Under the pieces are notes generated by a model that was not told the DNA's origin, did not search any database, and saw nothing but the letters and a program-made list of their open reading frames with translations. From NCBI RefSeq assembly GCF_000384655.1, contig NZ_ARQI01000112.1:1-58388 (forward strand): a DNA stretch of 58,388 nucleotides, written 5' to 3'. A program made the position numbers and the translations under genes. Below are positions 8,371-17,245 of the stretch, one piece after another. This DNA is from Brachyspira innocens ATCC 29796 (GTDB taxonomy: Bacteria; Spirochaetota; Brachyspiria; Brachyspirales; Brachyspiraceae). The stretch's first letter is position 1. Every line of letters begins with the position of its first letter.

Positions 8371-10119
8371 ATGATTAATAAAAGGCTTATTGCTTTGATG
8401 GGATATGCCAAAAAATATATAGCTTGGCATGTTATAATACAGCTTGTTAATCTGGCACTTAATATAACAGCCGTATTTTTTATGGCTGATATTATACAAA
8501 AGGCTTCTAATGGAAATATAACAAAAGAAGATATTATAAAGTTATGCGTTGCTATTTTTGTAATAATAGTATTAAGATTCAGATTTACTGTTTTAATGTC
8601 AAAAATGTCATACTATGCTTCTGGCAGAGTGAAGCAGACTTTAAGAGAGAAAATATATTCAAAACTGCTCACACTTGGAAGCAGATATAAAGAAAAATTT
8701 TCTACAAGCGAAATAGTGCAAATTTCTATGGAGGGAGTTGATCAGTTAGAAACTTATTTCGGCAGATACTTGCCTCAATTTTTTTATAGTATGATAGCTC
8801 CTATAGTGCTTTTTGCTGTGCTTTCTACTATAAGTATAAAATCGGCTGTTATACTTTTAATATGTGTTCCTCTAATACCTATATCAATTATTGCTATAGT
8901 GAAAATTGCTAAAAGAATATTAAAAAAATATTGGGGAAGCTACAGCGATTTGGGAGAGATATTTTTAGAAGATGTACAAGGTCTTACCACTTTAAAAATA
9001 TATAAAGCTGATGAAAAAAAGAATGAAGAGATGAATATAGAAGCTGAAAAGTTTAGAATTGCTACTATGAATCTTTTATTTATGCAGCTTAATTCTACAA
9101 CTATAATGGATATAATAGCATACGGCGGTGCTGCTTTGGGAGTTATAATTTCTGTGCTTGAATATATGAAAGGAAATATTAATATTGCTGGCACATTTAC
9201 TATAATAATGCTTTCTGCTGAGTTTTTTATTCCATTAAGACTTTTGGGTTCATTCTTTCACATTGCTATGAATGGTATATCTGCAAGCGATAAGATGTTT
9301 GAAATACTTGATATGAAAGATGATGATAAAAGAGTAAATAAAATAAATAAAAATAATGAAGAGATTACTTTTAAAGATGTTAGTTTTGCATACAATGAAG
9401 ATAAAACTATATTAAAAGATATTAATATGACTATAAAGGAAAAATCATTTGTTTCTATAGTAGGTGTTTCAGGCTCTGGAAAAAGCACTATTGCTGGGCT
9501 TATATCATTAAGAAATGAAAATTATAAAGGATCTATTAAAATTGGAGATATAGAAATTTCTACGATAGATAAAGACGATTTATATAAAAAAATAGTTGTA
9601 GTTGATCATAACAGTTATTTATTTGAAGGCAGTGTGTATGATAATTTAAAAATGGCTGGAGATAATATAACAGAAAATCAGATGAATGAGGTATTAAAAA
9701 AAGTTGAGCTTTATGACTTTTTACAGTCTGAAGAAGGACTTAATACTAAGATAATGGAGAAGGCTTCCAATTTATCAGGAGGACAGAAACAGAGATTGGC
9801 ATTAGCAAGGGCTATACTTCTTAAAGGAGACATATATATATTTGATGAGGCTACTTCTAATGTTTATGTCGAAAGCGAAGAGAGTATTATGAAAGTAATA
9901 AGAGATATTGCCAAAGAAAAAACTGTTATATTAATATCTCATAGGCTTTATAACTCTATGCTTTCAGATAAAATATACTTCTTAAAAGACGGAGTTATAA
10001 AAGAAGAAGGCACACATAATGAGTTAATGAATATAAACGGAGAGTATGCTAAAGTTTTTAATGAGCAGACTAATTTAGAGAGCATAACAAAAGGAGATAG
10101 TTTAAGAATAGCTATATAA
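8371..10119 (+). CDS. ABC exporter half-transporter, CydD-like
   Basis: Fused membrane/ATPase protein of 582 residues. Six membrane helices (residues ~15-310) are followed by a nucleotide-binding domain with Walker A GVSGSGKST (~365), signature LSGGQKQR (~467) and Walker B IYIFDEATS. The stretch AEFFIPLRLLGSFFH before the ATPase is characteristic of CydD-type proteins, which export thiols in cytochrome bd maturation. The D-loop reads SNVYVE rather than SALD. No cydAB is in the window, so the substrate is open. Its partner is the next gene, beyond a repeat element. Confidence 0.85.
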   Translation: MINKRLIALMGYAKKYIAWHVIIQLVNLALNITAVFFMADIIQKASNGNITKEDIIKLCVAIFVIIVLRFRFTVLMSKMSYYASGRVKQTLREKIYSKLLTLGSRYKEKFSTSEIVQISMEGVDQLETYFGRYLPQFFYSMIAPIVLFAVLSTISIKSAVILLICVPLIPISIIAIVKIAKRILKKYWGSYSDLGEIFLEDVQGLTTLKIYKADEKKNEEMNIEAEKFRIATMNLLFMQLNSTTIMDIIAYGGAALGVIISVLEYMKGNINIAGTFTIIMLSAEFFIPLRLLGSFFHIAMNGISASDKMFEILDMKDDDKRVNKINKNNEEITFKDVSFAYNEDKTILKDINMTIKEKSFVSIVGVSGSGKSTIAGLISLRNENYKGSIKIGDIEISTIDKDDLYKKIVVVDHNSYLFEGSVYDNLKMAGDNITENQMNEVLKKVELYDFLQSEEGLNTKIMEKASNLSGGQKQRLALARAILLKGDIYIFDEATSNVYVESEESIMKVIRDIAKEKTVILISHRLYNSMLSDKIYFLKDGVIKEEGTHNELMNINGEYAKVFNEQTNLESITKGDSLRIAI

Positions 10120-10125
10120 AATAGA

Positions 10126-10371
10126 TATATACTAAAAATTTTTAAATTTGTAATTTTTTTTATTGTTCTTTTTCCCGCCGCAAAAAGAACCAAAAAGTGC
10201 AAGTATAAAAATAATACTAAATAGTACTAATTTATGTTTTACATGCTGTATAAATTGTATGTTTAATCTAGAAAATGCAGTCCTTTTGCTTCTTTGGGTC
10301 ACCAAAAGAAGTGGGGGTGTGGGGGCTAGTCCCCACAAATATAAATAAAATTAATTTTTAAACAAGTCTAG
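10126..10371 (-). repeat. Dispersed intergenic element, copy 2 (inside exporter operon)
   Basis: Begins with TATATACTAAAAATTTTTAA, then the hairpin TTCTTTTTCCCGCCGCAAAAAGAA, split here as TTCTTTTTCCCG and CCGCAAAAAGAAC, then a middle AT-rich arm, the GC-rich core (GTGGGGGTGTGGGGG) and a variant right end (AAACAAGTCTAG). It is the reverse complement of the arrangement at 22728-23050. It fills nearly all of the gap between the two exporter halves. Short reading frames inside it are not credible genes. Confidence 0.75.
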
Positions 10372-10433
10372 TAATTATAAAAATAAAAACAACTTTAAAA
10401 TTTTATATAACTATATAAATAAAGGAGTTCATA

Positions 10434-12092
10434 ATGAGAAGAAGCGGTATAAGAATTATGGCGGAATTAATCGGATTAATAACTCCGCTTATACATGTTA
10501 TGATACTTGCAATAACTACAGGAGTTTTAGGTTTTTTATGTGCAATATCAATAACTATATTCGGCGGATATGCCATATTAACATATTTAGGATTAAATAA
10601 TTTATTTACGATAAAAACAATATTTATAATAGTTTTAGTGCTTGCTGTTTTAAGAGGAGTACTTCACTATATAGAACAGCTTAGCAATCACTTTATAGCT
10701 TTTAAACTACTTGCTTTAATAAGAGATAAAGTTTTTAAGGCTTTAAGAAAATTATCTCCTGCTAAACTTGAAGGAAGAGATAAAGGAAATTTAATAGCAT
10801 TAATCACAAGCGATATTGAGCTTCTTGAAGTGTTTTATGCACATACTATTTCACCTATAGCAATAGGAGTATTAACTTCAATTATTATGACGATTTTTAT
10901 AGGAAGTTTTAATATTGTATTGGGAGTTATAGCATTGTTTGGATATATTACTATAGGTTTTATAATACCTTATTTTTCATCAAAGTTTGGTAAAAATGAT
11001 GGAATGGCTTATAGAGATGATTTCGGTAAATTGAACAGTTATTTTCTTGACAGTTTATGGGGTATAAAAGAGATTCTTCAATTTGGATATGGAGAGAAAA
11101 GAGCTAAAAATATAGAAACAAAAACTGATAATTTAATGCATATTAATGAAAAGCTAAAAAATTATGAAGGTTTTATATCAGCTCTTACTACTTCTGCTGT
11201 AACATTATTTACATTTGCTGTACTTGTTGTAAGCATTATACTTTCAAAAGACATAAAAAATAATTTTGCTGATATTATAATACCTACTATAGCAATGGCT
11301 AGTTCATTCGGACCTGTTATAGCACTCAGTAATTTATCAAATAATTTGTTTATGACTTTGGCAAGCGGTGAGAGAGTATTAAACTTGCTTAAAGAAAAAC
11401 CTATTATTGAAGAAGTTTATAATGGAGAGAAAGATTTAGAGTTTAAGGGATTAGAATGTAAAGATATATATTTTGACTATGAAGGCGAAGAGATATTAAA
11501 TGATTACAATTTGCAAATAGAGCCTAATAAAATAATAGGTATAAGCGGAAAAAGCGGAAGCGGAAAGTCTACGCTTTTAAAACTATTTATGCGTTTTTGG
11601 GATATAAAAAAAGGAAGCCTTCAAATATCATCTAAAGATATAAAAGAAATAAATACAAATTCGCTTCGTGATATGGAAAGCTATGTAACACAGGAGACTT
11701 CTATTTTTAAAGACACAATAGAAAATAATATAAAAATAGCAAATCAAAATGCTTCAAGAGAAGATGTTATAGAAGCATGCAAAAAAGCCTCGCTTCATGA
11801 TTTTATTATGACTTTGCCTAATGGATACGATACTAATGTAGGCGAACTTGGAGATACTTTATCAGGCGGAGAAAAACAGCGTATAGGAATAGCCAGAAGT
11901 TTTTTACATAATGCTCCTTTTATACTTCTTGATGAGCCTACAAGTAATTTAGACAGTTTGAATGAGGCTGTTATATTAAAATCAATAAGAGAAAACAGCG
12001 TTAACAGAACAGTTGTTTTAGTTTCACATAGGCTTTCTACGCTTAATATAGCCGACAAAGTTTATAAGATGAAGGCAGACAGAGTTAGTTAA
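10434..12092 (+). CDS. ABC exporter half-transporter, CydC-like
   Basis: Second fused half-transporter, 552 residues. The membrane domain starts with a hydrophobic segment (IGLITPLIHVMILAITTG), and the ATPase has Walker A SGKSGSGKST (~369), signature LSGGEKQR (~476) and a canonical LLDEPTSNLDS. The start ATG has AAGGAG six to seven bases upstream. Together with the CydD-like protein at 8371 it should form a heterodimeric exporter in the inner membrane. The two genes are now 314 bases apart because of the inserted repeat. Confidence 0.85.
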   Translation: MRRSGIRIMAELIGLITPLIHVMILAITTGVLGFLCAISITIFGGYAILTYLGLNNLFTIKTIFIIVLVLAVLRGVLHYIEQLSNHFIAFKLLALIRDKVFKALRKLSPAKLEGRDKGNLIALITSDIELLEVFYAHTISPIAIGVLTSIIMTIFIGSFNIVLGVIALFGYITIGFIIPYFSSKFGKNDGMAYRDDFGKLNSYFLDSLWGIKEILQFGYGEKRAKNIETKTDNLMHINEKLKNYEGFISALTTSAVTLFTFAVLVVSIILSKDIKNNFADIIIPTIAMASSFGPVIALSNLSNNLFMTLASGERVLNLLKEKPIIEEVYNGEKDLEFKGLECKDIYFDYEGEEILNDYNLQIEPNKIIGISGKSGSGKSTLLKLFMRFWDIKKGSLQISSKDIKEINTNSLRDMESYVTQETSIFKDTIENNIKIANQNASREDVIEACKKASLHDFIMTLPNGYDTNVGELGDTLSGGEKQRIGIARSFLHNAPFILLDEPTSNLDSLNEAVILKSIRENSVNRTVVLVSHRLSTLNIADKVYKMKADRVS

Positions 12093-12105
12093 AAAATTAT
12101 AGATA

Positions 12106-12490
12106 ATAATAGACTTGCTTCAAAAGTACTTTAAAATATTAACTTTAAAATTATTTAATCTTAAATTATAAAATACAATGTTTTATAATTTATTATTTTA
12201 GTATATACCTAAACAATTATAATTTGTCAAAAATTAATTTTTTAAATTTTGATATTTGCAGGGCTTTGCCCACCACTCTGTGTGCTATGCAGCACCACAG
12301 TTCTTTTGTGACGCTGTCCACCTTCGGTGTGGCACAGGCACAGCCCGCCTGCGGCGAGAACCAAAAAGACTGCATATTTATATACTAAAATGATAGTTTG
12401 TACAACATGTAAAACATCATATTTATAATTTTAAACATTAAATAATTTTATATTTAATGTTGTCAAGTAGTTTTGAAACAAGTATATTAT
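12106..12490 (+). repeat. Dispersed intergenic element, copy 3 with flanking partial copy
   Basis: A short partial element with a variant end (AGACTTGCTTCAAAAGTAC) precedes a fuller copy that begins at about 12203 (TATATACCTAAACAATTATA). The copy continues through the core (GGGCTTTGCCCACC, ATGCAGCACC, a GC-rich TTCGGTGTGGCACAGGC arm) to a right end near 12490 (TTGAAACAAGTATATT). This accounts for the gene-free interval 12093-12536. Confidence 0.75.
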
Positions 12491-12505
12491 AAAAATTATA
12501 ATAAA

Positions 12506-12521
12506 AAATACTGCAGTATTT
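12506..12521 (-). terminator. Weak terminator of the amidohydrolase gene
   Basis: Stem AAATAC/GTATTT with loop TGCA, followed by T-rich sequence on the minus strand, about 16 bases past the amidohydrolase stop. It is short and AT-rich, so uncertain. Confidence 0.4.
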
Positions 12522-12536
12522 ATTTATTTTAATAAA

Positions 12537-13916
12537 TCACATATTTAAATATTTTTTTTCTGTTTCATAAGCAAGTTTATACATTTTCTCTTCATCAATA
12601 GAAGTAAGTTTTCCTTTTTCTGCTGCAACTTTTCCATTGACTATAGTATAATCAACAGTATTTTTCCAACCTATAGTACATAATATAGATTTAGGATCAA
12701 AATCAGCACCTACCATTTCTAAACGCCTCATATCTATCATAAATAAATCTCCAGCTTTTCCTACTTCCAAACTTCCTATATCATCACGTCCTAAAACTTC
12801 TGCCCCTCCTTTTGTTGCCATTTTTAATATATCATAAGCACTAGGAGCATTATTACTTGAGTTAAGTCTGTGAAGAAGATAGCATACTCTCATCTCTTCT
12901 AACATATTAGATCCGTCATTACTTGCACTACCATCAACAGCCAAACCTACAGGCACACCTAGTTTTAACATCTCTGGTATATTGCATACTCCAGAACTTA
13001 ATTTCATGTTGGATATAGGGCAATGTGCTACTCCAGTTTTTGTATCAGCTAAAAATTTTAATTCCTTTTCATTAAAATGAATACCATGTGCATACCAAAC
13101 ATCATTACCCACCCAGCCTAGAGATTCCATATATTCCAAAGGACGCATATTAAATTTTTCTTTTACATACACTTCTTCATCTTTAGTTTCGCATAAATGA
13201 GTATGGAGCCTTACTTTCAAATCTCTTGCTAGAATTGCAGATTGTTTTAATAATTCTTCGCTTACATTAAAAGGTGCACAAGGAGCTAATGCTACCATAT
13301 TCATAGAGTATTTTGAATTGTCATGATACTTTTCAACTACTCTTTGGCAGTCTTTTAAAATTACATCTAATGGCTGTACTACAGAGTCTGGCGGAAGCCC
13401 GCCGTCTTTTTTACTCAAATCCATACTTCCTCTTGAAGAATACATTCTTATACCCAAATCTTTAGCTGCTCTAAACTGAGAATCTATTATTCCTTCAGCA
13501 TTATTATTTGGAAATAAGTAATGATGGTCAAAACAAGTTGTGCATCCTGTTTTTAAAAGCTCTCCCATAGCAGTAATAGAACTGTAATATACTACTTCAC
13601 TATTTAAATTTTTCCAAATTTCATACAGATTGGTAAGCCATTCAAATAATTCCATATTCTGAACCTGAGGTAAATTTCTGCTGAATATTTGAAATAAATG
13701 ATGATGAGTATTAATAAGCCCCGGATATACAAAATAGCCTGAAGCATCAATTACCATGTCAGCATTTTTTTCTTTTATTAATATTTCCTTTTCTCCCATT
13801 TCTCCTATATATGTTATAACTCCGTTTTCTATTAGTATATTAGCTGAGTTATAAACAGTATCATTTTCTGAACAGGTAACTATAGAAGAAGCGTTTTTGA
13901 TAAAAATACTAGACAT
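12537..13916 (-). CDS. Amidohydrolase, 8-oxoguanine deaminase-like
   Basis: Cytoplasmic metal-dependent deaminase of the ATZ/TRZ-like amidohydrolase group, 459 residues. Metal ligands are visible: HHH at 71-73, HTHLCET (H240, E243), YAHGIH (H277) and VDGS (D328). The NTHHHLFQ motif and length resemble 8-oxoguanine deaminases, which convert 8-oxoguanine to urate; hydroxyatrazine-type hydrolases are the alternative. A strong GGAGGT precedes the ATG. A guanine-class riboswitch directly upstream supports a purine substrate. Confidence 0.82.
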   Translation of the reverse strand: MSSIFIKNASSIVTCSENDTVYNSANILIENGVITYIGEMGEKEILIKEKNADMVIDASGYFVYPGLINTHHHLFQIFSRNLPQVQNMELFEWLTNLYEIWKNLNSEVVYYSSITAMGELLKTGCTTCFDHHYLFPNNNAEGIIDSQFRAAKDLGIRMYSSRGSMDLSKKDGGLPPDSVVQPLDVILKDCQRVVEKYHDNSKYSMNMVALAPCAPFNVSEELLKQSAILARDLKVRLHTHLCETKDEEVYVKEKFNMRPLEYMESLGWVGNDVWYAHGIHFNEKELKFLADTKTGVAHCPISNMKLSSGVCNIPEMLKLGVPVGLAVDGSASNDGSNMLEEMRVCYLLHRLNSSNNAPSAYDILKMATKGGAEVLGRDDIGSLEVGKAGDLFMIDMRRLEMVGADFDPKSILCTIGWKNTVDYTIVNGKVAAEKGKLTSIDEEKMYKLAYETEKKYLNM

Positions 13917-13953
13917 ATATTATACCTCCGTTAACTAAAAAATAAGGCAAAAA

Positions 13954-14016
13954 ACTTATAGTCAATTATTGAGGTAATTGGTAGAAACGTTCAGCCTATT
14001 ATGAACTTATATAAGT
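13954..14016 (-). promoter_or_regulatory. Purine riboswitch, guanine class
   Basis: On the minus strand P1 is ACTTATA/TATAAGT, followed by TAA and P2 GTTCA/TGAAC. The invariant junction is GTTTCTACC, P3 is CAATT/AATTG, and the final junction is GACTATAAGT. The loops hold AGG and CCT for the kissing contact. The specificity base is C (position 74 in the usual numbering), which indicates guanine-type recognition. It lies 38 bases upstream of the deaminase gene. After P1, ATAAG can pair with CTTAT before six T residues, so ligand binding could prevent a weak terminator. Confidence 0.9.
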
Positions 14017-14096
14017 AAATAAATCGCCTAAAAGAAATTATAAAGTATTTTAATTTTATGTCAATTTATATAGAAGATATTATTTATATAATAAAA

Positions 14097-14134
14097 AATC
14101 ATTGCCTATTTATAATTTTAAATAAGCAATGATT
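14097..14134 (-). terminator. Intrinsic terminator after the beta-barrel gene
   Basis: AATCATTGC (14097-14105) pairs with GCAATGATT (14126-14134), with extra TATTT/AAATA pairing inside. On the minus strand a T run follows. It sits between the gene at 14208 and the riboswitch of the next minus-strand gene. Confidence 0.8.
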
Positions 14135-14207
14135 AAATTAATTAATTATAGGAGAAATAAAACATTTTTATATAATTTGTATTAATACTTCATTAAAAAT
14201 AATATTT

Positions 14208-14831
14208 TTAAAAATAATATCTTCCGCCCACACTTATTCTTCCAAAACCAGCCTTATTTATTTTTTCAGGATATCCTAGCTCCTTTCCATTATGCACCAT
14301 ATGAAGACCTCCTCCGAACTCTAAAACTATACCAACATGTTTGCTTACATTTATATTAAATCCAGCCCCTCCTCCTACCTCCCAATAGTACGGTTTGGCA
14401 AATAAAAACTTCCCGCTTCTGTCAGCATCAAAAGATAAAAATCCGAAACTTGCAAAAGCAAAACCATATCTTGCTATAGTTACTTTTCCTACATACTCAT
14501 CATCATTCCCAAATGTAAATTTCTGCATAAGTCCTAATTCATACATGTGAGGACTGTCATCATATATTTTAGAGCCTGTTACAGCCGTGTAGCTTTTTAT
14601 TTGAAAATTATTATATTTCATTATCTTAAATCCAAACTCTATATTAACAGTTGTCTTTATAGAATCTGCACTGCTAAATAATCCTATAGAGAAAAATCTG
14701 TTATCCAACACAGACTGAAATCCTTTTTTTTCTTCATTATTATTTTCTTCTTCATTTTCTTCTGCTTTAAGTATAGCGAATGAAGATAAAAGTATAATAT
14801 TTATTATAAAAATATATTTTAATATTTTCAT
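14208..14831 (-). CDS. Predicted outer-membrane beta-barrel protein
   Basis: 207 residues with an N-terminal signal peptide (hydrophobic to ILKAEE), then an acidic linker (EENEEENNNEEKK). After that come alternating hydrophobic strands ending in GGRYYF, the C-terminal aromatic residue recognised by the BAM machinery. Small OmpA/OprF-like barrels have this size. AAAGGA precedes the start. It is the last gene before a terminator, downstream of the DUF454 gene. Exact role unknown. Confidence 0.7.
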   Translation of the reverse strand: MKILKYIFIINIILLSSFAILKAEENEEENNNEEKKGFQSVLDNRFFSIGLFSSADSIKTTVNIEFGFKIMKYNNFQIKSYTAVTGSKIYDDSPHMYELGLMQKFTFGNDDEYVGKVTIARYGFAFASFGFLSFDADRSGKFLFAKPYYWEVGGGAGFNINVSKHVGIVLEFGGGLHMVHNGKELGYPEKINKAGFGRISVGGRYYF

Positions 14832-14895
14832 TGACTTTCCTTTAATAAAATATAACTACTATTTTTAAGAATGTTATTTATTTGAGATTAAAAAA

Positions 14896-15303
14896 TTATT
14901 CTATATTATCTAAATTATCTAATGTATTTTTATTTATTTTATCTTCTTTTATAGTTTTTATCTGAGTAAAGAAGTATAAATATTTTGAAATAAAAAGTAT
15001 TACAAGTGTTATTCTAGCATAAATATTGTTTACAAAAATAAATGTTATTATAAGCATTGTACTTACTGGCAAAAGTATTGTAAGTTTAGATTTTAAAGTC
15101 ATAGCCCTTGATTTTACAAAACTCTCTAAATGTTTTTTATATAGTTTTGTAGACACAAACCAATTATGAAACTTTTTAGAACCTTTTGCAAAAAAGAAAG
15201 AGGCAAGCAAAAGAAAAGGCGTAGTAGGTAAAATAGGAACAACTATTCCCACAACACCAATACCTACAAAAATAAAACCTAAAATTATAAATAATACTCT
15301 CAT
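14896..15303 (-). CDS. DUF454 (YbaN-like) inner-membrane protein
   Basis: 135 residues with three to four hydrophobic segments. The N-terminal stretch GIVVPILPTTPFLLLASFFFAKGS is, in two parts (GIVVPILPTTPF and LLLASFFFAKGS), the hallmark of the DUF454 family, whose function is not established. Its start overlaps the stop of the upstream YgbA-like gene by 4 bases (15300-15303), so the two are translationally coupled. Confidence 0.88.
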   Translation of the reverse strand: MRVLFIILGFIFVGIGVVGIVVPILPTTPFLLLASFFFAKGSKKFHNWFVSTKLYKKHLESFVKSRAMTLKSKLTILLPVSTMLIITFIFVNNIYARITLVILFISKYLYFFTQIKTIKEDKINKNTLDNLDNIE

Positions 15304-15731
15304 ATTATACCTTTAAAATTAATTTTCTTATTTTTATTAAAATTATGCTTTATCATAACAATAACATGTTTTAATGCTATTATAGGATTATAAAAAATCA
15401 TTCTCTTACCAGAGAAACGCATTATATTTTTTACTTTTTCTTTCATATATTTATTATAGCACTGAGATTTACAAGCACTGCAGAAAGTTTTTGTCTCCAT
15501 AAATCTGCATTTATCAGTTCTTATGCTGGCGTAATTATATATGTTTTCACATTCCTTGCAAATATTTTTACTGCCGAAAGTTTTATTATAAGATTTATGG
15601 TATTGTTTATGATTATTTCTGCAGTAAATTTCTATCATACAAAGTATAGTTTTTTTCTCGTTTTCTCTTTTTTTGTATATTTTGTATTCTTCATCGCTAT
15701 AACATAAAAAACTGTAATAATCTTTTATCAT
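15300..15731 (-). CDS. YgbA-type protein (nitrous oxide-stimulated promoter family)
   Basis: 143-residue cysteine-rich cytoplasmic protein. It carries the family pattern EKKTI..MI.IYCRNNH, then CKECENIYNYA, the DKCRF..TFCSACKSQC cysteines and IMRFSGKRM followed by ALKHV. This matches E. coli YgbA, a protein linked to the nitric-oxide response. The six conserved cysteines suggest metal or FeS binding. It is coupled to the DUF454 gene. A long hairpin lies upstream at 15753-15785. Confidence 0.85.
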   Translation of the reverse strand: MIKDYYSFLCYSDEEYKIYKKRENEKKTILCMIEIYCRNNHKQYHKSYNKTFGSKNICKECENIYNYASIRTDKCRFMETKTFCSACKSQCYNKYMKEKVKNIMRFSGKRMIFYNPIIALKHVIVMIKHNFNKNKKINFKGII

Positions 15732-15752
15732 TTTTATAAGCCTTATTTTTTG

Positions 15753-15785
15753 TATTGGGCATCTTTTTTATAAAGACACCCAATA
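15753..15785 (-). terminator. Hairpin between the Vsp-like gene and ygbA-like gene
   Basis: TATTGGGCATCTTT (15753-15766) and AAAGACACCCAATA (15772-15785) form a 14-bp stem with two G-U pairs. It follows the Vsp-like gene on the minus strand but lacks a T tail there, so it may be an mRNA-stabilising or weakly terminating hairpin. Confidence 0.5.
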
Positions 15786-15827
15786 AATATATTTTCCCAA
15801 AGATCTATAAATCAATAATTTAGCAAA

Positions 15828-17135
15828 TTAAAATTTCCAAGTGATACCAGTACTTCCATTAAATGCAAGCGAACTGTCTGCACTATTCCCAATACCATTT
15901 ACAGTGGTGGCTCCTCCAATCTGAGCTTCAAAATACCATTCCAAATTAGGTTTAGGAGTGATATATAATTCTCCGTATACTAAATATCCAACAGAGTAGA
16001 ATAATGGAGGTATTCTTACAGGTTTAGAACTGCTTGCATAAGCATTAACTCCCCCAGTAAGCATAGAAAATGAAATAGCAGGTTCTAAATATACACTTAT
16101 AAACTCACTTTCAGCAGTAAATCCTACAGGCATAGACACACCTATAAACTGAGGTTTTGTAAGATAATATTCTGTTCCTCCAATATTTATTGAAGCTCCT
16201 TCTCCAGTAAACATTATATTATGAGCTGTAAAGTCATAATACGGAGCAGCTGGTATTGTACCAGAACTTCCCAATTCAAAAGCACCTATAGGATTTGAAG
16301 CATCTATATTATAAAGTCCGAATTTAGCTCCGCCTTCTTTAGCATCCATGTTTGGAGGAGTTACTTTATATGAAGTTCCAGTAAAATCGGCTATTGAACC
16401 TTGATATACTACTCTTATTTGAGGTTCTATCAATATGGGGTCAGTTGCTGCTATAAAATATCCTCTGACATCTATACCTATGGATTGTCCTATAGTATCT
16501 TTTATAAATCCGTATTGACCATTTTCACCAACTGTTCCCATATTCATAGGTAAATTTCCGCCGCCTGTTAAAGTACCGCTTCTGCTTGAATTGGCTTTTA
16601 ATCTGTACATACCATATTTAAGATTAACCCTTATTCTGCTGAAAATATCATTTCCAGTGTAGTATTCTACTCTTATATCTGTTGAAACGGCTATGTCTCC
16701 TTCATTAACGTTTCCGTTTCCAACTCCTATTGTAACAGGTATATTAATTCTCAAATTATCGTTTAAAGCAGCTGCAGTGATTATAGGAGTATGTGCCTGC
16801 CAAGAACCTGATACATATTTGAATTGATAGCCTAAACCTATACCGAAACTTTCTGTTTTATACCCAAATCCTGCTATAGCTGCGGGCTTAAAAGTATTTA
16901 TTCCTCCTTTTGAACCATTATTCAAATTATCAAGTAATACTCCTGCTGTTTCTCCTTCAACACCTACCATAAATCTTAAATTCTCTGTACCTGCTAATAC
17001 TCCTAATCTGTCAAGTCTTATAGTAAGCTGATTCTCATCAATTAAAAAATCATTAAAATCTTCTAAAATAGTATAACCAAATATACTATAAACACTTGTT
17101 ATTAAAGCTGTTAAAATTAAACATAAACGTTTCAT
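15828..17135 (-). CDS. Vsp-like outer-membrane surface protein
   Basis: 435 residues with a signal peptide (MKRLCLILTALITS) and a mature part starting YTILEDFNDF. Glycine-rich amphipathic strands run throughout and the protein ends in ITWKF, as in outer-membrane barrels. The segment HTPIITAAALNDNLRINIPV resembles, from memory, the variable surface proteins of Brachyspira (Serpulina). An in-frame start lies 12 codons upstream, but the ATG at 17135 has AAGGA at good spacing. A single gene rather than a tandem vsp array is seen here. The likely role is surface exposure; function otherwise unknown. Confidence 0.7.
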   Translation of the reverse strand: MKRLCLILTALITSVYSIFGYTILEDFNDFLIDENQLTIRLDRLGVLAGTENLRFMVGVEGETAGVLLDNLNNGSKGGINTFKPAAIAGFGYKTESFGIGLGYQFKYVSGSWQAHTPIITAAALNDNLRINIPVTIGVGNGNVNEGDIAVSTDIRVEYYTGNDIFSRIRVNLKYGMYRLKANSSRSGTLTGGGNLPMNMGTVGENGQYGFIKDTIGQSIGIDVRGYFIAATDPILIEPQIRVVYQGSIADFTGTSYKVTPPNMDAKEGGAKFGLYNIDASNPIGAFELGSSGTIPAAPYYDFTAHNIMFTGEGASINIGGTEYYLTKPQFIGVSMPVGFTAESEFISVYLEPAISFSMLTGGVNAYASSSKPVRIPPLFYSVGYLVYGELYITPKPNLEWYFEAQIGGATTVNGIGNSADSSLAFNGSTGITWKF

Positions 17136-17245
17136 AATATTATCCTTGATTTTGTTTATAATTTTTAACAACTCTGTATTTTATTAATACAATATTTTTT
17201 ATTATAAAACCCTATCACTATTAAATCTGTTTTTATTTTTTACTC

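Noticed and set aside
10132-10338. Open frame of 68 residues on the minus strand within element copy 2
   Set aside because: It lies inside the dispersed repeat, has no ribosome binding site and shows no protein-like composition. A similar frame at 27971-28174 in copy 5 has the same origin.
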